From an uncultured Oscillospiraceae bacterium (GTDB lineage Bacteria > Bacillota > Clostridia > Oscillospirales > Acutalibacteraceae): a stretch of 8,450 nucleotides of DNA. Under the pieces are notes generated by a model. It had not been told where the DNA came from. It searched no databases and worked only from the letters and a program-made list of their open reading frames with translations. Positions within the stretch are counted from its first letter, which is position 1; each line of letters starts with the position of its first letter. Both the position numbers and the translations under genes were made by a program. The stretch spans positions 1 to 8,450 of the forward strand of contig CAJKXG010000046.1 of NCBI GenBank assembly GCA_905203795.1. The letters are read 5' to 3'. Shown here piece after piece: positions 1 to 5,364 of the stretch.

Positions 1-84
1 CGGCTGCTGCCGCCGCTGAACATTACCGACGACGAGCTGGAACGCGGACTGGATATTCTGGAATCCGTGCTGACAAAGCTGTAA
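1..84 (+). CDS. argD: Acetylornithine aminotransferase, C-terminal end (partial)
   Basis: The window opens inside a reading frame of 27 codons ending in TAA. The tail contains LLPPLNITDDELERG and then an amphipathic helix, which resembles the C-terminus of class III PLP-dependent aminotransferases of the ArgD type, where a LPPL(T/N)I motif precedes a last helix. ArgD converts N-acetylglutamate semialdehyde to N-acetylornithine in arginine synthesis. The stop is only 24 bases before argF, which fits an arg operon with argD directly upstream of argF. The catalytic lysine and PLP site lie outside the window, so the assignment rests on the tail motif and on context. Another class III aminotransferase remains possible. 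Confidence 0.72.
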   Translation, partial: RLLPPLNITDDELERGLDILESVLTKL

Positions 85-108
85 CGAATACGAGAAAGGG
101 CGTTATAT

Positions 109-1017
109 ATGAAACATCTGCTGAAAATGATGGATCTGTCCACCGAGGAGATCATCGACATCCTGAACCTCGCCGATCAGCTCAAATACGAGCTGAAACA
201 CGGCATCGAGCACAAGCTGCTGGCGGGCAAGACACTGGGCATGATCTTCCAGAAATCCTCCACCCGCACCCGCGTTTCGTTTGAGACCGGCATCTATCAG
301 CTCGGCGGCTACGGCTTGTTCCTGTCCTCCCGCGACCTGCAAATCGGGCGCGGCGAGCCGGTCGAGGACACCGCCCGCGTGCTGTCGCGGTATCTCGACG
401 GCATCATGATCCGCACATTTGATCAGGAGGAAGTGGAGTCGCTCGCCAATATCGGTTCGATCCCCGTCATCAACGGGCTGACCGATTTCTGCCACCCCTG
501 CCAGATTCTCGCCGATCTGATGACGGTGCGGGAGCACAAGGGCGCGCTGGAGGGGCTGAACATGTGCTATATCGGCGACGGCAACAACATGGCGAACTCG
601 CTGATCGTCGGCTGCCTGAAGGTCGGCATGCATGTGTCCATTGCCTGCCCCGACAACTACCGTCCCGATCCGTCGGTGCTGGCGTTTGCCGCAGCCTACG
701 GCGACAAGTTCTTCCTGACGAACAAGCCCGCCGAAGCGGCCAAGGACGCGGATGTGATCTTCACCGACGTGTGGGCGTCGATGGGACAGGAGGGCGAAGC
801 CGCCGAGCGCCGTGTGGCGTTCGAGGGCTACCAAGTCAACGCGGAGCTGATGGCGTTGGCGCACGGCGACTGCATGGTACAGCATTGCCTGCCCGCGCAT
901 CGCGGCGAAGAGATCACGGCGGATGTGTTTGAAGCGCACGCGGACGAGATTTTCGACGAAGCGGAAAATCGCCTGCACGCGCAAAAAGCCGTCATGGTCA
1001 CGTTGATGAAGGACTGA
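109..1017 (+). CDS. argF: Ornithine carbamoyltransferase
   Basis: This 302-residue cytoplasmic enzyme condenses carbamoyl phosphate and ornithine to citrulline in arginine biosynthesis. Family signatures are intact: the carbamoyl-phosphate loop SSTRTR (residues 50-55), HPCQ at 129-132, the ornithine-side DVWASMG at 220-226, and HCLPAHRGEE at 259-268 with the active-site Cys at 260. The length is normal for a bacterial anabolic OTC (about 300-340). The start ATG follows an AGAAAGGG Shine-Dalgarno (93-100) at 8 bases. It lies 24 bases after the probable argD stop, so the two are likely cotranscribed, and a strong terminator follows the stop. A catabolic (arcB-type) role is less likely given the argD neighbour. 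A 293-codon open frame on the opposite strand is a shadow of this gene. Confidence 0.96.
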   Translation: MKHLLKMMDLSTEEIIDILNLADQLKYELKHGIEHKLLAGKTLGMIFQKSSTRTRVSFETGIYQLGGYGLFLSSRDLQIGRGEPVEDTARVLSRYLDGIMIRTFDQEEVESLANIGSIPVINGLTDFCHPCQILADLMTVREHKGALEGLNMCYIGDGNNMANSLIVGCLKVGMHVSIACPDNYRPDPSVLAFAAAYGDKFFLTNKPAEAAKDADVIFTDVWASMGQEGEAAERRVAFEGYQVNAELMALAHGDCMVQHCLPAHRGEEITADVFEAHADEIFDEAENRLHAQKAVMVTLMKD

Positions 1018-1028
1018 CGCCTTTTTTC

Positions 1029-1062
1029 AAGAGCTGCAACCGTTTGGTCGCGGCTCTTTTTT
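1029..1062 (+). terminator. Rho-independent terminator after argF
   Basis: A 13-position stem (1029-1041 with 1046-1058), containing one G-T wobble and one A-C mismatch, closes a GTTT loop. The last pairs run into TTTTTT ending at 1062. It sits 12 bases after the argF stop and should end the arg operon before spoIVB. Confidence 0.9.
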
Positions 1063-1144
1063 GTCAAAATTTTCCTCTTTCGATTGCCAATTCCGCCAGA
1101 AACAATTCAAGAGAAACGAAAAACTGGGTAAATAGTTTTCCCGC

Positions 1145-1172
1145 GCGGTGGAACAGTAAAAGCGTTCCCCGC
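1145..1172 (+). other. Imperfect inverted repeat upstream of spoIVB
   Basis: GCGG plus GGAAC (1145-1154, with T1149 bulged) can pair with GTTCC plus CCGC (1164-1172) around a 9-base loop. It lies 47 bases before the spoIVB start, in a 156-base interval with no gene. I saw no convincing sigma-A, sigma-F or sigma-G promoter in that interval. It may be a leader hairpin or an operator, or may be incidental. Confidence 0.3.
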
Positions 1173-1218
1173 AGCTTTCGCAAACGCGATCATATAAAAT
1201 AAGGATTGGGTATCAAAG

Positions 1219-2451
1219 ATGAAAAAAACATGGAAAATTGTATGCGCGGCGCTGACGCCGCTGTGCATAGGTCTGCAAATCGTCATCTCGTATTTTTCCG
1301 CCTCCCTGCCCGCACAATTCAACGCCGTGGAGGGCGCGCCGCTGTCGCTGAACGGCATGATCCGTCTGGAAGAGCCGCCGCACGACGCGACTGTGACGTC
1401 TGCCGCCGCCCGCACCGCCGGCAACAGCTATACCGCGTCGCTCAAGCTGTTCGGCGTGTTTCCCGTCAAGGACGTGGATATCAAAGTCATCGACGCGCAA
1501 ATGGTGGTGCCGTGCGGCACGCCGTTCGGCATCAAAATGTTCACCGACGGCGTGCTGGTGGTGGGCACTTCCGAAGTGGACACCGCCGCCGGCGCGTATG
1601 ACCCCGCCAAAAGCGCCGGCATCAAGCTGGGCGATGTGATCGTCAAGATCGACGGCGAGACCGTCAACACCAAGGAACAGGTGGCGGCGCATGTCAAAAA
1701 CTCCGGCGGCAAGCCGCTCACCTTCCGCATCCGCCGCGACAACCTGACCTTCGACGTACGCTTCACACCCGCCCGCTCGGTCACCGAAAACTGCTACAAA
1801 GCCGGTATGTGGGTGCGCGACAGCTCCGCCGGCATCGGCACGCTGACGTTTTATGTCCCCGCCAGCGGTGTCTATGCCGGACTGGGACATCCTGTCTGCG
1901 ATGTGGACACCGGGGAAGCACTGCCCATTTCCGGCGGCGAGATCGTCCCCGCCTGCATCTACAACGTGACCAAGGGCGTCAGCGGCGATCCCGGCGAACT
2001 ACGCGGCGGCTTTGACGAAGGCACGTTGGGCGAACTATCCGTCAATGGCGAAACAGGCGTTTACGGCAGGCTGACCCACCGCCCTGCGGAAGGAGAAGCG
2101 GTGGAGATCGCCATGAAGCAACAGGTCAAAAGCGGGTATGCCCAAGTGCTGTGCACCGTGGACGGCACCGAACCGCAGCTTTACGATGTGCGCATCGATC
2201 AGATCCGCTACAACGATTCCACCCCCAGCCGCAACATGGTGGTCACCATTACCGACGAGCGGCTGCTCGCTGTCACCGGCGGCATCGTACAGGGCATGAG
2301 CGGTTCGCCGCTGTTGCAGGACGGGCGGCTGATCGGCGCGATCACGCACGTCTTTGTCAACGAACCAGCCAAAGGATATGCGATTTTTGCCGAAAATATG
2401 CTGAAAACGGCGACGTCCCTGTCGGAATCCGCCGCCCAACCCGCCGCCTGA
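1219..2451 (+). CDS. spoIVB: SpoIVB serine peptidase (S55 family, PDZ-containing)
   Basis: This 410-residue protein matches SpoIVB, the forespore-made protease secreted into the intermembrane space, which signals through SpoIVFA to release processing of pro-sigma-K in the mother cell. Residues about 7-30 form one hydrophobic N-terminal membrane or signal segment. A PDZ-like domain occupies about 95-185 (AGIKLGDVIVKIDGETV at 133-149). The S55 peptidase domain follows, with GHP (His224), TITDE (Asp346) and GMSGSP (359-364, Ser361). The 15-residue Asp-to-Ser spacing equals that of B. subtilis SpoIVB (D363/S378, from memory), so the triad looks complete. The ATG is preceded by AAGGA at 1201-1205, a rather long 13-base spacing. 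spo0A follows directly, the conserved order in spore-forming Firmicutes. Expression would be expected from forespore sigma factors, but I found no clear promoter. Confidence 0.95.
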   Translation: MKKTWKIVCAALTPLCIGLQIVISYFSASLPAQFNAVEGAPLSLNGMIRLEEPPHDATVTSAAARTAGNSYTASLKLFGVFPVKDVDIKVIDAQMVVPCGTPFGIKMFTDGVLVVGTSEVDTAAGAYDPAKSAGIKLGDVIVKIDGETVNTKEQVAAHVKNSGGKPLTFRIRRDNLTFDVRFTPARSVTENCYKAGMWVRDSSAGIGTLTFYVPASGVYAGLGHPVCDVDTGEALPISGGEIVPACIYNVTKGVSGDPGELRGGFDEGTLGELSVNGETGVYGRLTHRPAEGEAVEIAMKQQVKSGYAQVLCTVDGTEPQLYDVRIDQIRYNDSTPSRNMVVTITDERLLAVTGGIVQGMSGSPLLQDGRLIGAITHVFVNEPAKGYAIFAENMLKTATSLSESAAQPAA

Positions 2452-2492
2452 CCATTTCCCGCTATTTCTCGCCGTCCACCGACACGGCCGCA

Positions 2493-2523
2493 AAAGTTTT
2501 TTCCAAAAATTGGAAAAAACTTT
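2493..2523. repeat. 14-bp perfect AT-rich palindrome between spoIVB and spo0A
   Basis: Positions 2493-2506 are exactly complementary to 2510-2523 around an AAA loop. The outer bases ACGGC (2484-2488) and GCCGT (2524-2528) can pair as well, across a 4-base bulge. The 5' arm carries TTTTTT and the 3' arm AAAAAA, and no T-tract follows, so it is not a textbook terminator for either strand. It could still block readthrough from spoIVB, or be one copy of a dispersed intergenic palindrome. Confidence 0.65.
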
Positions 2524-2534
2524 GCCGTTTCCTC

Positions 2535-2563
2535 TTGCAATAATTCCCAAAATATGGTAATCT
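2535..2563 (+). promoter_or_regulatory. Candidate sigma-A promoter for spo0A
   Basis: TTGCAA (2535-2540) and TAATCT (2558-2563) are separated by exactly 17 bases. A TG at 2555-2556, one base before the hexamer, makes an extended -10. It starts 12 bases after the AT-rich palindrome and would give a leader of about 70 bases before the spo0A ATG. The -10 hexamer itself is only a 3/6 match, so this is tentative. Confidence 0.4.
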
Positions 2564-2641
2564 ATTGTTGCCGGCGTAGGGATTTCCTATTTGTATGTCA
2601 GAAACGGCGACACTATAGAAAATAAAGAGGAGATATCGGTT

Positions 2642-3418
2642 ATGGAGAAGAAACTGCGGGTCATTGTGGCGGATACGGGCGAGCATTTCGGGCAGCCGTG
2701 CGCGGCTATCATGCGAGAGCATGGGTTAGAGGTGGATTTGGTGGAGAAGGACGGACGCAAGCTGGTGGATCGCATCGCGGCACTGCGTCCCGACGCGGTG
2801 GTGATGGATTTCTTCCTGCCGCAATTGGACGCGGTCGGCGTGATGGAGCAGGTGCGCGCCACACACCCTGTAAAACTGCCGCTGTTTATGGTCATGTCCG
2901 GCTTTGACAACGCGCATATCGAACGGGACGCCATGCTGGGCGGCGCGGATTACTATTTTCTCAAGCCCTTCAACGCACACGACATGTCCGAGCGCATTCT
3001 CGCCGTGTGCGGTCAAAACGCACTGGAGATGCCCCGCCGCACCGGTGTGGTCGCCGCCGCGACCGGCAATCTCGAAATGCGCGTAACCGATATCATCCAT
3101 CAGATCGGCGTACCCGCGCACATCAAGGGATACCAGTACCTGCGCGACGCCATTTTAATGTCGATCGAGGATGAAAGCATCATCAACGCCGTGACCAAGC
3201 GGCTGTATCCCACTGTGGCAAAAAAGCACGCCACCACCTCTTCCCGCGTGGAACGTGCCATCCGTCACGCCATCGAGGTGGCATGGGATCGCGGCGACGT
3301 GGATGTGCTCAACTCGTATTTCGGTTACACCATCCACAACGGACGCGGCAAGCCCACCAACAGTGAGTTCATCGCCATGATCGCGGACAAATTTCGCCTA
3401 CAACTGAAGATCGGCTAA
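2642..3418 (+). CDS. spo0A: Sporulation transcription factor Spo0A
   Basis: This 258-residue response regulator is the master switch for entry into sporulation; when phosphorylated it binds 0A boxes (TGNCGAA type). The receiver domain spans about 1-125, with phosphoacceptor Asp56 (VVMDFFLP), Ser86 at the T/S switch position and Lys108 (FLKPF). The C-terminal DNA-binding domain spans about 142-258 and carries near-invariant Spo0A blocks: [32 protein letters not shown] (201-215) and [15 protein letters not shown]. subtilis Spo0A has 267 residues, so the length is normal. ATG 2642 is chosen because AAAGAGGAG (2624-2632) precedes it at 9 bases and the protein then begins MEKK; an in-frame TTG at 2591 lacks such a site. 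One oddity is that the acidic pair of the phosphorylation pocket is Asp11-Thr12 rather than Asp-Asp. Confidence 0.97.
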   Translation: MEKKLRVIVADTGEHFGQPCAAIMREHGLEVDLVEKDGRKLVDRIAALRPDAVVMDFFLPQLDAVGVMEQVRATHPVKLPLFMVMSGFDNAHIERDAMLGGADYYFLKPFNAHDMSERILAVCGQNALEMPRRTGVVAAATGNLEMRVTDIIHQIGVPAHIKGYQYLRDAILMSIEDESIINAVTKRLYPTVAKKHATTSSRVERAIRHAIEVAWDRGDVDVLNSYFGYTIHNGRGKPTNSEFIAMIADKFRLQLKIG

Positions 3419-3475
3419 AAACCCTGCACCCATTCCCCTCCCCCGCCGTATACTGGCACTAGGGAGGTGAGTGAG

Positions 3476-3712
3476 ATGTGCTTTAATCGTTGCTCCATTC
3501 TGATCATCCTGGTACTGATCTGGCTGTTGTCGGAAGACGATGATTGCGATTGCGATCACGACTGCGACCGTGGCTGTGATCGTGATCGTGACCGCGGCTG
3601 TGATCGCGGCTGCGACCGTGACCGCCGGGATGACGGTTGCGGCTGTGGCGCGGCGGTGCGTGCCGAAGAGCGTTTTGGCAATCGCCAAAACGGCTGCGGC
3701 TGCGGCTGCTAA
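3476..3712 (+). CDS. Small membrane-anchored Cys/Asp/Arg-repeat protein, unknown function
   Basis: I do not recognise this 78-residue protein. It starts with MCFNRCS and a short hydrophobic stretch (about 7-18, ILIILVLIWLL). A strongly polar tail follows: an Asp/Cys block (21-31), CDRG/CDRDR repeats (30-51), GCGCG (54-58), a basic spacer, and GCGCGC at the C-terminus. Thirteen of 78 residues are Cys and about a fifth are Asp. Translation is well supported: AGGGAGGTGA (3461-3470) is a near-perfect ribosome site with 8 bases from AGGGAGG to the ATG. An in-frame GTG at 3467 overlaps that site and is unlikely. It lies 57 bases after spo0A on the same strand and ends before a hairpin. A metal-binding, spore-surface or disulfide-rich role is possible but unproven. 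Confidence 0.7.
   Translation: MCFNRCSILIILVLIWLLSEDDDCDCDHDCDRGCDRDRDRGCDRGCDRDRRDDGCGCGAAVRAEERFGNRQNGCGCGC
3563..3628 (+). repeat. Short in-frame tandem repeats encoding CDRG / DR units
   Basis: Within the small Cys-rich gene, 12-base units encoding CDRG alternate with 6-base units encoding DR, in the order CDRG, CDRDRDRG, CDRG, CDRDRR. The codons vary (TGT/TGC, GAT/GAC, CGT/CGC), so the repeat is maintained at protein level and not just as recent DNA duplication. Such tracts tend to change length by slippage. Confidence 0.75.
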
Positions 3713-3735
3713 GCTGCCGACGCATCCTGCCAAAG

Positions 3736-3762
3736 GGGGTACATTCCGAAAGGAATGTCCCC
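3736..3762. terminator. Hairpin between convergent genes, probable bidirectional terminator
   Basis: GGGG plus ACATTCC (3736-3747, T3740 bulged) pairs perfectly with GGAATGTCCCC (3752-3762) around a GAAA tetraloop. It lies between the small Cys-rich gene (stop at 3712) and the end of the minus-strand NimA-like gene (3771). T-tracts on either side are weak (CTCTTTATT on the plus strand), so efficiency is uncertain. Confidence 0.6.
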
Positions 3763-3770
3763 GTTACTCT

Positions 3771-4241
3771 TTATTCATGTTCCTTGCAGGACATCGTTTC
3801 GACTTCCAGCCGCAGCACCGTGACAGCGCTCACCATGTTGTCGTCGAACGTCCAATCCGCGCGGTCGCTGTAATGCGCCATGAGGCACTGCAACGCCGCC
3901 CGTTTTTGTGCGACGTCGGTCACGGTCGTCACCGTTCCCACCCCGATAACGCTTTGAAACGCGTAGGCATACCCGCACGCCGTCCCCGCCGCGTGCAGCG
4001 CATGTCCCGTATCCAGCTCAAATCCGACGCGCGGATGACGGCGAAGGAGCGCCAGCTTGCGTCCTTCCGCCGCCCCGTGAAAATAAAACACCGCGCGCCC
4101 GTCCTCATACGTGAAGCCGAAATTCAGCGGCACGATATACGGCGCTTCCTCATCGGACAACGCCAGCCGACAGCAATCGCAGCGGCAGATGATCGCGTCG
4201 ATCTTGTCACGGTCGGTGATCTCTCTGTCTGTCCGACGCAT
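3771..4241 (-). CDS. NimA-like pyridoxamine 5'-phosphate oxidase family flavin-binding protein
   Basis: This is a small split-barrel protein of about 156 residues, of the pyridoxamine 5'-phosphate oxidase-like/NimA group. These proteins bind FMN or related cofactors and include 5-nitroimidazole reductases; the physiological substrate here is unknown. The start MRRTDREITD, then CRLALSDEEAPYIVPLNFGF, then YFHGAAEGRKLALLRRHPRVGFE are typical of the group. ATG 4241 is preferred because relatives begin MRR(K/T)DRE and AAAGAG ends 9 bases upstream. ATG 4247 and GTG 4250 are in frame alternatives, and 4247 overlaps the stop of the upstream DUF896 gene (TGATG). It is the third gene of a minus-strand operon. 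Metronidazole resistance should not be assumed from family membership. Confidence 0.85.
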   Translation of the reverse strand: MRRTDREITDRDKIDAIICRCDCCRLALSDEEAPYIVPLNFGFTYEDGRAVFYFHGAAEGRKLALLRRHPRVGFELDTGHALHAAGTACGYAYAFQSVIGVGTVTTVTDVAQKRAALQCLMAHYSDRADWTFDDNMVSAVTVLRLEVETMSCKEHE

Positions 4242-4246
4242 GTGCA

Positions 4247-4453
4247 TCACTCTTTCTTTTTCAGTTTATGTTTGCCGGTTTCATCGACGATGTAGGTGTT
4301 TTCCAGTTGCGAGATCAAGCTCCCCTTCATCGCGTCGATGTACGCGCGGCGAAGCAACTGGCGTTCCTGCTGCTGTTCCGGTGTCAACCCCTCCGGCAAG
4401 CGGGACAGGCGTGTCAGCTCATTGATGCGCGCGATCTGCTCCTGCGTGATCAT
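4247..4453 (-). CDS. DUF896 (YnzC/UPF0291) family small protein
   Basis: This 68-residue protein begins MITQEQIARINELTR and continues with LLRRAYIDAMKGSLISQLE and IVDETG, the signature layout of the DUF896 family (B. subtilis YnzC/YneJ-like). These are short helical hairpin proteins without an established biochemical role. The ATG at 4453-4451 is chosen over an in-frame start 33 bases upstream because GGGGAG lies about 6 bases before it and family members begin MI(S/T)xExIARINEL. Its ATG overlaps the TGA of the upstream hydrolase (ATGA), and its own TGA touches the next gene, so translation of all three genes is probably coupled. The C-terminus is lysine-rich (KHKLKKKE). Confidence 0.88.
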   Translation of the reverse strand: MITQEQIARINELTRLSRLPEGLTPEQQQERQLLRRAYIDAMKGSLISQLENTYIVDETGKHKLKKKE

Positions 4454-5112
4454 AGGCGCTCCCCTTTTCTGTGGGACAACAGCCACTCGTACAGATCCTC
4501 GCGGCGATACGCCTCCGTCCAGCAGTCATGTCCGTAGCCTTCATAAATCGTCAGCCGCGCCTGTCCGCCCGATTGCGTGAGCCGCTCGACCATACGCTCG
4601 CTCTCGCCCACCGGCACCGTTTCGTCCGCGTCGCCGTGGAACGCCCAGACCGGCACCTCGCGCAGATTGCCCGCACACCAGCAGATGCCGGTGCCACACA
4701 TCGGCGCGATCGCGGCAAACCGCTTCGGCGCCGCCATGCCCCACATCCATGTGCCCGTGCCGCCCATGCTGAGCCCCGTCAGATAGACGCGGGCGGGGTC
4801 GATGCGCCAATCGCGAAGCAGCTCGTCCAGCCAACTGTTCAGCGTTTCGGTGTAGCATGCCCAAAATTGCTGCCCGTCAATCTGCGGTGCGGCGATCAAA
4901 AACGGGAAGGACGCGCCCTCCTGCACCCGCCGCAGCGGTCCGTGGCGAAACACGCCCGCCAGATCCTGTCCGCGCTCCCCCGCACCGTGCAGGAAAATGA
5001 GCAGCGGCCATTGTTTGTCCGCCGCGGCGTCGTAGTCGTCCGGCGTATACAGCGCATACGGCAGCGGTGCGCGCGACAGTGCGGTCGGCTGCATGGTTGT
5101 TTTCTGAATCAT
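4450..5112 (-). CDS. Alpha/beta hydrolase, predicted esterase/peptidase (COG4099-like)
   Basis: This 220-residue serine hydrolase has the layout of the predicted-peptidase/feruloyl-esterase/dienelactone-hydrolase group. Visible elements are the oxyanion-hole motif LHGAGERG (41-48), the nucleophile elbow GLSMGG (113-118, Ser115), the acid region FHGDADETVP (158-167, probably Asp163) and the catalytic His in GYGHDCW (His195). The triad is complete. No signal peptide is visible, so it is probably cytoplasmic; the substrate cannot be told from sequence. ATG 5112 is preferred: GGGGA sits 5 bases upstream, whereas for ATG 5124 the AAAGG site is directly against the codon. It is first in a three-gene operon, overlapping the DUF896 gene by 4 bases, and is served by a good promoter at 5148-5176. 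Confidence 0.85.
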   Translation of the reverse strand: MIQKTTMQPTALSRAPLPYALYTPDDYDAAADKQWPLLIFLHGAGERGQDLAGVFRHGPLRRVQEGASFPFLIAAPQIDGQQFWACYTETLNSWLDELLRDWRIDPARVYLTGLSMGGTGTWMWGMAAPKRFAAIAPMCGTGICWCAGNLREVPVWAFHGDADETVPVGESERMVERLTQSGGQARLTIYEGYGHDCWTEAYRREDLYEWLLSHRKGERL

Positions 5113-5147
5113 ATCGTTCCCCATCCTTTATCAAATCGTCCGTCTGT

Positions 5148-5176
5148 ATCATATCATATCCGTCCGCTCTTGTCCA
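5148..5176 (-). promoter_or_regulatory. Sigma-A promoter for the hydrolase-DUF896-NimA operon
   Basis: Reading the minus strand, the -35 is TGGACA (5176-5171), the spacer is 17 bases, and the -10 is TATGAT (5153-5148) preceded by TGA, an extended -10. Transcription would start near 5141, leaving a leader of about 29 bases that carries the ribosome site. It is a strong consensus match. Confidence 0.75.
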
Positions 5177-5242
5177 GTGGATGGTAATTACGCAAAGGAA
5201 CGCTGTCTTGCGCCGACAATATACGGCCTGCTGCCATGAAAA

Positions 5243-5289
5243 GTTACAAGCCTGTAACCATTCAGCAGCAAAGGTTACAAAACTGTAAC
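5243..5289. promoter_or_regulatory. Two tandem GTTACA-N4-TGTAAC dyads in the divergent control region
   Basis: Two 16-base palindromes, at 5243-5258 and 5274-5289, share the exact arms GTTACA and TGTAAC. Their starts are 31 bases apart, about three helical turns, so bound proteins would lie on one DNA face. They sit between the divergent promoters at 5148-5176 and 5311-5339. This has the form of an operator array. The second dyad shares its right arm with the WalR-like direct repeat. Confidence 0.65.
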
Positions 5290-5300
5290 CGAATTGTAAC
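5284..5300 (+). promoter_or_regulatory. WalR (YycF)-type box
   Basis: TGTAAC-N5-TGTAAC (5284-5289 and 5295-5300) is an exact match to the published WalR/YycF consensus TGTWAH-N5-TGTWAH. It ends 10 bases before the -35 of the lipoprotein promoter, around -46 to -62 from the predicted start, a typical activator position. WalR controls cell-wall hydrolases, including NlpC/P60 enzymes in B. subtilis, and the gene downstream has an NlpC/P60-like domain. A further TGTAAC lies 31 bases upstream. PhoP boxes are similar (TTnACA direct repeats at 11 bases) and cannot be excluded. Confidence 0.55.
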
Positions 5301-5310
5301 CCTTTTGTTG

Positions 5311-5339
5311 TTGTTTTGTTCGACAAGATGCGCTATACT
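5311..5339 (+). promoter_or_regulatory. Sigma-A promoter of the NlpC/P60-like lipoprotein gene
   Basis: TTGTTT (5311-5316), a 17-base spacer and TATACT (5334-5339) form a plausible sigma-A promoter. The weak -35 (3/6) together with the upstream direct repeat suggests activator dependence. The predicted start near 5346 gives a leader of about 64 bases. Confidence 0.6.
5319..5325 (-). promoter_or_regulatory. Spo0A-box-like heptamer (TGTCGAA) inside a promoter spacer
   Basis: TTCGACA on the plus strand reads TGTCGAA on the minus strand, matching the 0A-box core TGNCGAA. It lies between the -35 and -10 of the lipoprotein promoter, where bound Spo0A~P would be expected to repress. A heptamer alone is weak evidence, since about one match is expected by chance in a window of this size. 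Confidence 0.35.
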
Positions 5340-5364
5340 GAAAGCAGAAAAAGACGAGAGAACA

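Noticed and set aside
103..984. 293-codon open frame on the minus strand over argF
   Set aside because: It lies wholly antisense to a clear argF and has His/Arg/Val/Gly-rich shadow composition and no family motif; a by-product of GC-rich codon use.
1213..1890. 225-codon open frame on the minus strand over spoIVB
   Set aside because: Antisense shadow of spoIVB, with low-complexity His/Gly/Ala/Arg composition and no recognisable domain.
2591..2619. TTGTAT-17-TATAGA as a spo0A promoter
   Set aside because: The start would fall at the Shine-Dalgarno itself, leaving almost no leader.
2591..2641. TTG start giving Spo0A 17 extra N-terminal residues
   Set aside because: No ribosome site before it, whereas ATG 2642 has AAAGAGGAG at 9 bases and matches the usual Spo0A N-terminus.
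3449..3454. TATACT as a -10 box for the Cys-rich gene
   Set aside because: There is no -35 at the right distance and transcription would begin at the ribosome site; cotranscription with spo0A is simpler.
3398..3733. 111-codon minus-strand frame opposite the Cys/Asp repeat gene
   Set aside because: It is Ala/Val/Ile/Thr-repetitive only because it mirrors the CDRG repeat, and it has no good ribosome site; the plus-strand frame has an excellent one.
3540..4295. 251-codon plus-strand frame across the Cys-rich gene and antisense to the NimA-like gene
   Set aside because: Its start is out of frame within the repeat, it crosses a hairpin, and most of it is antisense to a gene with clear family motifs.
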